This document shows, piece after piece, positions 35,991 through 44,405 of a DNA stretch of 64,000 nucleotides. The position numbers and the translations under genes were made by a program. The notes below the pieces were generated by a model that worked only from the letters and a program-made list of their open reading frames with translations, made no database searches and was not told where the DNA came from. Source of the stretch: Deltaproteobacteria bacterium (GTDB taxonomy: Bacteria > Desulfobacterota > Binatia > UBA1149 > CAITLU01); assembly GCA_016218925.1 (NCBI GenBank), contig JACRCR010000054.1:28757-92756 (forward strand). The letters are read 5' to 3'. Each line of letters opens with the position of its first letter. The stretch's first letter is position 1.

Positions 35991-37805
35991 TCAGAAGACC
36001 GCGGTCCTCACGTAGGTATTGAGTCCGGCACGGCGCAAGCTGCCTTCGTGTGCGACCGCGGCGCCCTTGCTCTCGAAGGAGCCGCTCACCACGCGGTACA
36101 AGCCCCCCTCGTTGATGATCCGCGCGGTGCGCAGCCGCGGCCCCATCTTCGAGATCAAGTCCTGGGCGTTGCGGCGGGTGCGGAAAGCGCCAACCTGCAC
36201 CGTATAGACCGAGGCGGCGGAACCCTTGCCCGAAACTCGGCGCTCGGAGGTCTTCGCGGACTTGGGCGTAGCGGCGGACGCCGTCTGTACGGCCTTGGAG
36301 GAACGAGTTGGCTCGGGACGGGAAGGCGCCGCCACAGGCCGGGCCCCGGGCTTGCCGCGCTCCGGCGCAGCGGCCGTGGCCGTCACGACTTGCGCGGCTG
36401 GCGCAACCGCGGCCTCGCGCACGCCGGTCGCCGCAGCAGCCGCGAGATCGCGCGCGAACGGTTTGGCCGGACGATCCAGTTCTGCCGGCGCGGGCTCGTC
36501 TCCCTCGACCGGCTCGACGTCAGCGGCCGACGCTTCCGCGGCCGCGGCGTTGTTCCACGCCACTACGTGCGCCGCCGCATCGGCCTGTGCGGTCGATTGC
36601 GCAAGACGCAGGATCTCGCGAGGCTGAGAAGTCAGCGGCTGCGCGAACAGCAGTGCGTCGCGCCCGCCCCGCTGCGCCTCGGATTCGCCCGGCAAGCGGT
36701 TGGCCGCCCAGGTCAGCCCAACGAAAACCGCTGCCGTCAGCACCGCCATGCCGGCCAGGCCGCGGCGCGGCACCGGCGGCGCCGCGATGGCCGGCCGCGG
36801 TTCGTCGCCGAACTCGCCGGGGTCTTCGTAGTTCTGGCTCGTCTCCCAGCACAGAGCCGGGTCTTCGGCGTCGGCCTCGTCGCCGGCGACCCACTGGTCT
36901 TCTGACTCCTCATCGCCCCACTCTACCGAGTCGTCGCGGGGGGTCTCGTCAGCGAACTCGAAACGAAGGGATTGCTGTCTGAGTGCCATCGCTTCCTCCT
37001 CGCGCCGCGACGCGGCCGGCATTTTCTCAACGTGCGCGGTGGTCACGCGCACCGCCCCGCAGCGCGCGGCATTCTCCAGTGCTCCAGCGGCGAGCGTCTC
37101 CAGAGCCAGCAGGCGGCCGCTGGCCTGCGCGACGATCTCGTCGATCGCTTCGGCTTCGAACAACCGAATCACTTCACCGCCACACGCGGCCAGACGCCGC
37201 TCCAGATAGCGAACCGAGTCGCGCAGCCCCAGCGGCTCTATCCGGCAGATCTGCAACAGGTGCTCGAGCAGCCGGCGATCGGCGCTCGCGTTCATCCGAT
37301 CGAGCAATTCGGGACGGCCGATCAGGAAGATGTGGAAATGCAGCGGCTCGTCGGTCTCTTCGGGAAAGAGCCGGCTGAGCCCGCCGAGCACCTGCGGCGA
37401 GAGCCGCTGGGCATCGTCGATTACGATCGCGGTGGCCGAGCCGGCACGCGCCCGCCGCTGGACGAGAATCCCGAGTTCGTGGAGCAGACGAGCCTCGTCG
37501 CGCGTCTCGACCTCTTCACCGCCGAGTTGCGCGAGCGACTCGGCCAGAACATCGGCCAGCGTGGGACCCGGTGCCGTGCTCAGAGCCGCGCGCGCCTGGC
37601 CAGCCAGACGCCGCGCGAAGATCCGCGCGAGCAGCGACTTGCCCGAGCCCCGCTCGCCGACCAGCACGCTGACACCCTGGGGCGAGCGCAGCCCGGCCTG
37701 CAGCTCCGACAGCTGCGCCGCCAGAGCGTTGGGCAGACATGCCTCGTCGAGCTCGGAATTGCGTTCGAAAGGATTGCGAGCCAGGCCGTACGCGGCAACG
37801 TCCAT
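35991..37805 (-). CDS. ExeA/GspA-like AAA ATPase fused to a membrane segment and SPOR domain
   Basis: 604 residues from ATG 37805 (GGAGG eight bases upstream). The N-terminus YGLARNPFERNSE is the typical ExeA start. Walker A GERGSGKS is at 50-57, Walker B around TAIVIDDAQRLS. An acidic region near 300-330 precedes a single membrane segment (about 347-367). A Pro/Ala-rich periplasmic linker leads to a C-terminal SPOR domain (YTVQVGAFRTRRNAQDLISKM ... YRVVSGSF), which binds denuded septal peptidoglycan. The ATPase-TM-periplasmic-domain plan is that of ExeA/MshM and DamX. A role coupling cytosolic ATP hydrolysis to the cell wall at division or to secretion assembly is inferred. It stands alone, without secretion genes nearby. 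Confidence 0.85.
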   Translation of the reverse strand: MDVAAYGLARNPFERNSELDEACLPNALAAQLSELQAGLRSPQGVSVLVGERGSGKSLLARIFARRLAGQARAALSTAPGPTLADVLAESLAQLGGEEVETRDEARLLHELGILVQRRARAGSATAIVIDDAQRLSPQVLGGLSRLFPEETDEPLHFHIFLIGRPELLDRMNASADRRLLEHLLQICRIEPLGLRDSVRYLERRLAACGGEVIRLFEAEAIDEIVAQASGRLLALETLAAGALENAARCGAVRVTTAHVEKMPAASRREEEAMALRQQSLRFEFADETPRDDSVEWGDEESEDQWVAGDEADAEDPALCWETSQNYEDPGEFGDEPRPAIAAPPVPRRGLAGMAVLTAAVFVGLTWAANRLPGESEAQRGGRDALLFAQPLTSQPREILRLAQSTAQADAAAHVVAWNNAAAAEASAADVEPVEGDEPAPAELDRPAKPFARDLAAAAATGVREAAVAPAAQVVTATAAAPERGKPGARPVAAPSRPEPTRSSKAVQTASAATPKSAKTSERRVSGKGSAASVYTVQVGAFRTRRNAQDLISKMGPRLRTARIINEGGLYRVVSGSFESKGAAVAHEGSLRRAGLNTYVRTAVF

Positions 37806-37911
37806 CCACCACACCTCCACCGGCCGTGCCACTTCGCCCGCGCGAAGAACACCAGGGTGACACGCTACCACACGGCGACCGGTTTTCAACGCACACGGGG
37901 GGAGCGGCGGA

Positions 37912-39093
37912 TCAGCGCGGAGCCGTCCGGCTGGCCGGACAGGCGCGGTGAAGAAAACGCGAGAACAGCATCAGCGGAGCACTTCTGGACCCCTTCAGCG
38001 CCAGGTCCAAGACGAGCACCTCGTGGTGCACCGCCCGGAGTTCCGCGAGCGAGAAGTTGGCGGCCGCTTTGATCAGGAAATAGGCGCGCCAACCGGGGTA
38101 GCGACGGCGAAACGCCTCGGGGAGTTCCATCAGCGGCCCCCGCAGGAAGTCGTTGCCCTGCATCGAAAGGGCCCCGCGTGGAAGTAGCGCGACCATCGCG
38201 CGAGCCTCGATGAGACTGGCGAAATGGGTGGCGAGCAACGCCACCAGCCGCTGCGGCACCTCGCCCTCGCCCAGAAGCTTCTCGAGCAGCAGCTCGGCCT
38301 TGCCCAGATTGCGCGCCCCCAGCGCGTCGGTCAGATCGAACACCCAGGCCGAAGCCAGGTCGCGCATCGCGCCGCGTACGTCGGCGACTCGCAGGCGGGT
38401 GGGATCGGCGAGCCCGACACAAAGACGATCGATCTCCTGAAGAAGCTCGCCGAAGTTGTTGCCGGCGCGGCGAACTATTTCCTCGACCGCTCCCGAATCG
38501 AAGTCGCGCACGCCTGCGGCTCCCAGCCGGTCCTCGACGATGCGCCGGGCGCGGTCGGCGTCGGGACGCCCGCCGCGCGCGACTTCGACGCGCAGGTCGC
38601 GGATCTGACCGTTCTTGGCGAACCACTTGTAGGCACGGCCCCGAGCGTCAAGAGACGGAGCCGACACCAGCAGCGTAGTGGCCGGCGGAAGCCCGGCCTC
38701 GAGAAGTGCGAACAGATCGTCGCCGAAGTCGCCGGCGCGGAGCTCCTCGTCCCCGTCCTCATCCTCTTCGAGCGAGTCCTGGGCCTTCTCCCTTGCCTCG
38801 CCCTTGGTCTCCTTCTTGGGTTTGGCACGCGGGGCGCCGCCGCGAATCCACACGCAGCGCTCGGCAGCGAACATTCCGACCTGACGCAGCGCCGCGAGCG
38901 CCTCGTCCAACGGACGTTCGCCGTGGCGGAACACTTCCAGATTGAGCGACCTGGCCTCTCCGGGGAGCACGCGCGCAATGGCCTGCTCGACCACCGGATC
39001 GACCAGCGAAGACTCGCCGAGAAACAGCAACGCTCGGGGCATCGCCGCGTCTTGCGCCTCGACCGGCCCCTTGTCCCGGGACTTCGCACTCAC
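37912..39093 (-). CDS. holA: DNA polymerase III subunit delta
   Basis: 393 residues from GTG 39093 (ATG 39042 is an alternative). The clamp-loader delta fold appears as an N-terminal domain I (ALLFLGESSLVDPVVEQAIARVL ... VWIRGG), an acidic insert at about 100-125, domain II with YKWFAKNGQIRDLRVEVARGGRP, and helical domain III (AGNNFGELLQEIDRLCV; LARNLGKAELLLEKLLGEGEVPQRLVALLATHFASL). Delta opens the beta clamp. The lysine/glutamate-rich insert after residue 90 is unusual in length. The gene overlaps the thioesterase stop as GTGA. Confidence 0.85.
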   Translation of the reverse strand: MSAKSRDKGPVEAQDAAMPRALLFLGESSLVDPVVEQAIARVLPGEARSLNLEVFRHGERPLDEALAALRQVGMFAAERCVWIRGGAPRAKPKKETKGEAREKAQDSLEEDEDGDEELRAGDFGDDLFALLEAGLPPATTLLVSAPSLDARGRAYKWFAKNGQIRDLRVEVARGGRPDADRARRIVEDRLGAAGVRDFDSGAVEEIVRRAGNNFGELLQEIDRLCVGLADPTRLRVADVRGAMRDLASAWVFDLTDALGARNLGKAELLLEKLLGEGEVPQRLVALLATHFASLIEARAMVALLPRGALSMQGNDFLRGPLMELPEAFRRRYPGWRAYFLIKAAANFSLAELRAVHHEVLVLDLALKGSRSAPLMLFSRFLHRACPASRTAPR

Positions 39094-39569
39094 GATGAAC
39101 TCTCGCCTTCACCGGCCGGCGCCGAGCCCGCGCCCCGACCTCGTACACGACTGTCGCGTACCAGAACCCACTCGCCCATCGCCGAGGCCAGCAGCCTTCC
39201 CCTCGAATCTCGCACCGAGGCCTCGACCCACAAGGGACCGGCTTCGGTCCCATCGACGATATGGGCACTGACCTCCAGGCCGCGGCCCACCGCCACCGGC
39301 CGCCGGTATTGGATGTTGAGCGACCGCGTCACTCCGAAGCGCCCGGCCAGTTCCAGCAGCGCCCATCCCATCGCCTCATCGAGCAGCGTAGCGACGATAC
39401 CTCCGTGCACCAGGCCGTCGTATCCGGCCAGGCTGGCGTCGAGTCTGGTCTCGGCAACGACGCAGTGATCGCGACGCCGAAACTGGAGCCCGAGACCGCG
39501 CAGGTTGGCGCTTCCGCATCCGAAGCAACCTCCGGCTTTGTCGCGGCTGTCCTCGCTCTTGGTTCCCAT
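39090..39569 (-). CDS. PaaI/4HBT-type hot-dog thioesterase
   Basis: 159 residues from ATG 39569 (AAGGG upstream). After a small CFGCGSANLRGLGL N-terminus, the hot-dog fold has DGLVHGGIVATLLDEAMGWAL, where the HGG-x-DE pattern is the PaaI/YbgC-like active site, and SLNIQYRRPVAVG. It probably hydrolyses an acyl-CoA or aryl-CoA. The N-terminal 'C-GCG' is found in a subset of such proteins, but its role is unknown. It is divergent from the KstR-like regulator, which may control it. Confidence 0.88.
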   Translation of the reverse strand: MGTKSEDSRDKAGGCFGCGSANLRGLGLQFRRRDHCVVAETRLDASLAGYDGLVHGGIVATLLDEAMGWALLELAGRFGVTRSLNIQYRRPVAVGRGLEVSAHIVDGTEAGPLWVEASVRDSRGRLLASAMGEWVLVRDSRVRGRGAGSAPAGEGESSS

Positions 39570-39717
39570 GACGTGCCCTTCGCGAACGGTTCGGTCCTGC
39601 TGCTTCTTCACGGCCTCGAGCGGCCAGTCAAACCTGCTGCGGCGCCGGTGACCGAAGCGGCACAGCCCGCGACAGATGGCCTCGCCGGCGCCGCCACGAT
39701 CGGCTGGCGTCAAGGAG

Positions 39718-39731
39718 TGCCACCTGTTCTA
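39718..39731. promoter_or_regulatory. KstR-like palindromic operator candidate
   Basis: TGCCACCTGTTCTA fits the KstR-type consensus TnnAACnnGTTnnA with one mismatch. It lies directly before the proposed start of the KstR-like regulator and in the gap to the divergent thioesterase, so autoregulation is plausible. A single imperfect match in GC-rich DNA may be chance. Confidence 0.35.
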
Positions 39732-39740
39732 ACACGCGCC

Positions 39741-40364
39741 GTGGATGTCCGAGCGCGGCGCATCGTCGACAGGGCGATCGAGTTGGCCGAGAAGGGCGGG
39801 TTCGAGGCCGTGCGCTTGCGCGACGTCGCGTCCGAAGCCGACGTCGCGCTGGGCACGCTCTACCGGCACTTTCGCAGTAAGGAAGCCCTTCTGATCGCGG
39901 CGCTCACAGCCGAGGTCGAGAGGCTCGAGTCGCGCATGCAGGCCAGGCCCGCACAGGGCGACACCGCGCTGGATCGCGCCAGCGTGTTCTTCCGCGCCGC
40001 TACCAAAGGGCTGATGCGCCGTCCGCGCCTCTCGCGGGCCATACTTCGAGCAGCGGCTTCGGGCGATCACGAACTGTCCGACAAGATAGCCGGTTTTCAC
40101 AGCCGCGTCACCGAAATCATCCTGGCGGTGATGAACGGACCCGTGGTCGAGGACGGCACCGATGCTAGCGGCGACAATCGAGCGGTCGCGGTGCTGCTCC
40201 AACACGTGTGGTTCTCGTGTCTGATCGCGTGGGGCGGAGGTCTGATGAGCCCTGACCAGGTGATCGAGCAGATGGACGAAGCGGCTACGATCGCGATGCA
40301 AGGCGCGTCGCGACTCCCGCGAAGCTTCGACTCTCACGGCGCGGCGCCCGCCTCCACGCTCTGA
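39741..40364 (+). CDS. TetR-family transcriptional regulator, KstR-like
   Basis: 207 residues from GTG 39741. GTG 39717 is possible but would overlap the candidate operator, and an upstream GTG at 39648 is also in frame. The helix-turn-helix is RLRDVASEADVALGTLYRHFRSKEALLIAAL. The ligand domain has 'RAxxFFRAATKGLMRRPRLSRAILRAAASGD', resembling the KstR repressor of sterol and lipid catabolism in actinobacteria. It is next to WS/DGAT, a second PlsB and a thioesterase, so an acyl-CoA-type ligand is the reasonable inference. Its last 31 bases overlap the convergent WS/DGAT gene. Confidence 0.85.
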   Translation: MDVRARRIVDRAIELAEKGGFEAVRLRDVASEADVALGTLYRHFRSKEALLIAALTAEVERLESRMQARPAQGDTALDRASVFFRAATKGLMRRPRLSRAILRAAASGDHELSDKIAGFHSRVTEIILAVMNGPVVEDGTDASGDNRAVAVLLQHVWFSCLIAWGGGLMSPDQVIEQMDEAATIAMQGASRLPRSFDSHGAAPASTL

Positions 40365-41788
40365 CCGGCGCGCGATTCCGCGCGCGCCGCGGCCTGCAAC
40401 TCGCGAAACGAGTCGCCGATCGCCGCCACGAAAGCGTCCAGGTCCGGGACCAGATCCCAGTCGGCCAGTACGCCCCAGAACAGCTTGCCGGCATAACTGA
40501 ACAGCGCCACGCCGAGGCCCTGGTTCTCGAGCAGATTGACCATCGGGTATATCTCGCACAATCGCGCGTCGAGCAGATAGAGTTCGATCTGCGGTCCCGG
40601 AACGTTGGTCACGACGATGTTGAACGGACGCGAGCGCGTCGACATTCGCACTGCCAGGGCCATCAGCCGCCACGTCGTCATGTCACTGACGCTGGCCAGC
40701 ACCTGAGCGCCGAGCGCCTGCTTGGAATCTTTCAGTCGTGTGGTGGTGGCGCGGATACGGTCGAGCCTGGTAACCGGATCGCGCTCATCCACCGGCAGAT
40801 CGGTCATCCATAGCGCGATGCGGTTGCCGAGACTGCCCCGTTCTTCGTGGGTTCGCACGCTGACCGGAACGTTGGCGCGAATGCGCAAGCCGTCGGCCGA
40901 CAGCCCGCGCCGTTGCAGGAAGCGACGCACGGCCCCGGCCACGGTTGCCAGGACTACGTCGTTCACCGTACCGCCGAGCGCGTTCTTGACGTCTTTGATG
41001 TCCTCCAGATCGAGCGCCAGCCAGTCGAAACGACGGTGTGGGCCGATCGGCTGATTCCACGGCGTGGCCGAAGCTGGAAGTATGGTCGACGTCAGCGCCT
41101 CGGCCAGTCCTTCGACGTTCTCGCGCAGATCGCGTAGTGCAGAGCGCGGGTCCGTCAGTCTGGCCGGCAGTTGGCCCACCACCGAGAGCGGATCGCGAAC
41201 CCTCCTCCACAGTTCCTCGGCCACCAGCGCCGCGCCCGAAGGCGCCGGGCGCGGCACGAACGCCGGTCCGTGGTCGAACAGCGTGGAGGCTAGCGGCGAC
41301 ATCAGAACCGTCAGCAGATCCACCCCCGAGATCCCGTCGATCATGCAGTGGTGGGCTTTCTGGATGATCGCGAAACGACTGCCGTCATCGAGCCCCTCGA
41401 TCACCCAGAATTCCCACAGCGGCTTGGCGCGATCCAGACGCTGCGACTGGATGCGCGCCGCCAGACGCTTGAGCTGATCGACGGTGCCCGGACGCGGCAG
41501 GCTGGCGTGCCTGACATGGTAGGCGATGTTGAAATGGTCGTCGTCGACCCACACCGGATGATTCTCCAGCGGGACGTAGACCAGACGCTGGCGATAGCGC
41601 GGAATCAGATGCAGACGCGAGGCCACGTACTCGCGAATCCTCTCGATATCGACACCGCCCGCCGCGTTGCCCAGCGTGCCGATCTCGAGTATCGCCGTGG
41701 CCGCGATGTGCATGTGGGCCTTGCCCGCCTCCAGTTCGAGGAAGGCGTTGTCGGCGGCGGTCAAACGATCGTAAGCGTAGTGCGGCAT
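40334..41788 (-). CDS. Wax ester synthase/diacylglycerol acyltransferase (WS/DGAT)
   Basis: 484 residues. The catalytic HHCMIDG motif (HHxxxDG) is near residue 145, within QKAHHCMIDGISGVDLLTVL; the C-terminal half has NDVVLATVAGAVRRFL, PVSVRTHEERGSLGNR and NVPGPQIELYLLDARL, all family hallmarks. The enzyme esterifies an acyl-CoA to a fatty alcohol or diacylglycerol, making storage wax or triacylglycerol. Family length is standard. It stands 74 bases downstream of the second plsB on the same strand, which fits a glycerolipid-storage operon. Confidence 0.95.
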   Translation of the reverse strand: MPHYAYDRLTAADNAFLELEAGKAHMHIAATAILEIGTLGNAAGGVDIERIREYVASRLHLIPRYRQRLVYVPLENHPVWVDDDHFNIAYHVRHASLPRPGTVDQLKRLAARIQSQRLDRAKPLWEFWVIEGLDDGSRFAIIQKAHHCMIDGISGVDLLTVLMSPLASTLFDHGPAFVPRPAPSGAALVAEELWRRVRDPLSVVGQLPARLTDPRSALRDLRENVEGLAEALTSTILPASATPWNQPIGPHRRFDWLALDLEDIKDVKNALGGTVNDVVLATVAGAVRRFLQRRGLSADGLRIRANVPVSVRTHEERGSLGNRIALWMTDLPVDERDPVTRLDRIRATTTRLKDSKQALGAQVLASVSDMTTWRLMALAVRMSTRSRPFNIVVTNVPGPQIELYLLDARLCEIYPMVNLLENQGLGVALFSYAGKLFWGVLADWDLVPDLDAFVAAIGDSFRELQAAARAESRAGQSVEAGAAP

Positions 41789-41862
41789 CGAAAAATTCCC
41801 TCGCTCAAACAGGCGGGCCCGGAACCGAGCGGTCGTCTAGTAACCGACGCAGCGCCGCGCCG

Positions 41863-44307
41863 TCAAACCGCGCGGCGGCCCAGCAGACCGGTGGCACGGC
41901 TGAGGGCGAGCGCCTCGATGGCATCGATGCGGCGGATGGCGGTGCCCAATTCGGCCGCGAACGTCTTGCGCTTCTCTGCCAGTTCCGTCAACTGGCCACC
42001 GGGGCCGGCATCGAGCAGCCCGCGATTGCCGGCCAGACGCAGCGCGGTCTGGAACAGCACCTTCGACACCGACTCCGCGCGCATGATGCGACGTTGGAGT
42101 TGATACTGCTTGCCCAGCGCCAGGCACTGCGACAGGAAGCGGCCTTCGTCGAGTTTGTCGGCCGGATCCCGACGCGCCAGCAGGTCGGCGACCACCCGAT
42201 AGGCCTCGAGGAAAGGGCGCAGCACGCGATGGGCATTGAGCGGCTTGATCTCCAGCAGTAGCGCCTCGATTTCCTTGCCGCCGGCGCGCAGTTTTCCCTG
42301 CCAGGCGCTCTCGTGCAGCGTCATCTCGTCACCCAGTTCGGACACGAACGCGCTGCGCTCGGGGAAGAAGAACTCGAACTTGAGCAGATCGCGCAGCGCC
42401 AGAGCCTGGGCCCAGAAGACCTCCAATCGGTCGCCCTCGCCCGGCGACTCGGCCGCGGCCACCACCGCCAGCTCGGCGATCGCACCGCCGACGAAGAAAT
42501 GGATCACCGTGTTGCGATAGTATGCGGCGGTCAGGAACTCGTCGGAGCGGATCATGTAGACCGCTTCGGGACCTTCGGCGAAACACGACACGATGTCGTT
42601 CTCGACCAGGTGATCGAGCACGCGGCGCACCGAGTCGGAGGTTCCCAGGTCGAGCGGTTCGGTGACCGGCAGGCGGCGCCTCGCAACGTACTTGACCATG
42701 TTCTGCAGCCGCGCGGCGACCTCTTCGACAGTCGCCGCGCGATCGCCGACACCGAGCAGTGCCAGCGTCACCAGCGAGGTCGGCGTGATCGGCGTGGCGC
42801 GGTTGATGCGTACGCACACCTCGAAGGCGAGCTTTTGAAGGTCCAGGCTACGAACGTCGACCTCGCTCTCACCGTCTCGCTCTGTCTGTCCACGCGCCGG
42901 TAGCGTCTCGCGCAGCGACAGCGGTTCGCCGAACTTGATGTAGATGTCGCCGTAGCGCCTGCGCAGACGCCGCACCACGCGCAGAAACCAGCCGAAGCTC
43001 TCGCTCTCCTTGGCGCTGCCGTGCTGCTCGGCCACGTATTCTCCGACGTCCTGGATCTGGTCGTAGGCGATCGAGACCGGAAGCAGCACCACGTCCTCAC
43101 TCTTGCCGCGGCGCCACGCGTCGACGACGTACGCGAGCATCCCGAAGTGCGGCGGCAGCATCTTGCCCGACCGCGAACGCCCGCCCTCAACATACCATTC
43201 GAGCGAGAAGCGCTTCTCGATCAGGTAGTCGATGTAGTGACGCAGCACGAATTTGTAGGTCTCATTGTCCTTGAACGTGCGCCGGATGAAGAACACTCCG
43301 GCGCGCCGCACCAGCGGCCCGACCGGAAAGAAGTTCATGTTGATGCCGCCGGCCGTGTGGTTGGGTGGATGGCCGTTCTCGTAGAGTGTGTACTGCAGCA
43401 CCAGGTGGTCGAGGTTGGACTTGTGGGTGGGCAGGAACACCACCGGATGGCGCTGCGCCAGACTGTAGATCTCTTCGAGCCTGGCCTTGTCGTAGTGAAT
43501 GTTCTCGCCGTAGCCGCGCGTGTAGAGCAGCCGGATGACGTAGGCCAGGATGTCGATGACGAAGGTGTCGTGTGTCGCCGCGATCTCGCGCAGGTAACCG
43601 GCCGCTTCGGTGGCGACCTTGGCCTGGTCGGCGCCGAGCTCGCGGGCCAGCCGCGCCGCGCCGCCGCGAAAAGCCGGACGGCTCAGGATGTCCTCTTCGA
43701 CCAGCCGCGGAACCTTGTAACGGGCCCCGCGCATGCGCCTCTCGGCGCGTTCCAGCGCCAATGTTGCCTGACGCGCGATGAACTCCGAGAGTCCGGTCGT
43801 CTCTCCGACGTCGGTGCCGCCAGCCGCGCTCCAGCGGCGACGAAGGTCGCCCAGGCGAGCGGGCTCACCGACGACGATGCGGCAGCGGTTCGGGTGCAGT
43901 GTCAGGATGTAGCGCTGGCGCAGACGACCAGGATCCCGAGGGTCGCCCATCGTCACGATGTCGAATGCGCGCATCGTACGGATCCCCTCGCTCGAGGCCG
44001 CGAACCAAGCCACGCGCAGCGGCACCAACAACGGATCACCCCCCGCCGCGATCGCCGATTCGAGCGCGCCGAGCGGCGGGCGCCGCCCTCGCCTTCCGCG
44101 CGAGCTTGGGATTGCCACGACTTCAGAGCGCGAGGGGTCGAGTTCGGCCGGTCGCCGCCGATGGATCCATGCTTCGAGGTGCCTCTTCTCCAAGGCACTG
44201 GCGGCGTCCACCAGGAACACGACGCGCTCTCCTGGACGCTCTGCGACAGCCGCGGGCCACACCGGCTCACCGAACGGGTCCTTCTCGATAGTGGCCGGGT
44301 GTGCCAT
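41863..44307 (-). CDS. Glycerol-3-phosphate acyltransferase PlsB (copy 2, diverged)
   Basis: 814 residues from ATG 44307. Block I is LPTHKSNLDHLVLQ (HX4D), near residue 292; the substrate block is YVEGGRSRSGK near 371; AGGINMNFFPVGPLVRRAG lies between. An N-terminal region of about 240 residues and a long C-terminal helical region are present as in E. coli PlsB. It differs strongly from copy 1 (8534-11185), so it is an old paralogue. Placement beside WS/DGAT and HAD-PlsC suggests it may feed triacylglycerol synthesis. Confidence 0.93.
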   Translation of the reverse strand: MAHPATIEKDPFGEPVWPAAVAERPGERVVFLVDAASALEKRHLEAWIHRRRPAELDPSRSEVVAIPSSRGRRGRRPPLGALESAIAAGGDPLLVPLRVAWFAASSEGIRTMRAFDIVTMGDPRDPGRLRQRYILTLHPNRCRIVVGEPARLGDLRRRWSAAGGTDVGETTGLSEFIARQATLALERAERRMRGARYKVPRLVEEDILSRPAFRGGAARLARELGADQAKVATEAAGYLREIAATHDTFVIDILAYVIRLLYTRGYGENIHYDKARLEEIYSLAQRHPVVFLPTHKSNLDHLVLQYTLYENGHPPNHTAGGINMNFFPVGPLVRRAGVFFIRRTFKDNETYKFVLRHYIDYLIEKRFSLEWYVEGGRSRSGKMLPPHFGMLAYVVDAWRRGKSEDVVLLPVSIAYDQIQDVGEYVAEQHGSAKESESFGWFLRVVRRLRRRYGDIYIKFGEPLSLRETLPARGQTERDGESEVDVRSLDLQKLAFEVCVRINRATPITPTSLVTLALLGVGDRAATVEEVAARLQNMVKYVARRRLPVTEPLDLGTSDSVRRVLDHLVENDIVSCFAEGPEAVYMIRSDEFLTAAYYRNTVIHFFVGGAIAELAVVAAAESPGEGDRLEVFWAQALALRDLLKFEFFFPERSAFVSELGDEMTLHESAWQGKLRAGGKEIEALLLEIKPLNAHRVLRPFLEAYRVVADLLARRDPADKLDEGRFLSQCLALGKQYQLQRRIMRAESVSKVLFQTALRLAGNRGLLDAGPGGQLTELAEKRKTFAAELGTAIRRIDAIEALALSRATGLLGRRAV

Positions 44308-44405
44308 GACAGGTTGGCCGAGGGTACTCACTAGCGACAGTTGTAGAGCACCGGCGGGGAGCAACGCAACGCGGGCAGCTTCGTGCTAGAGTCCGCCGCC
44401 TCGAC

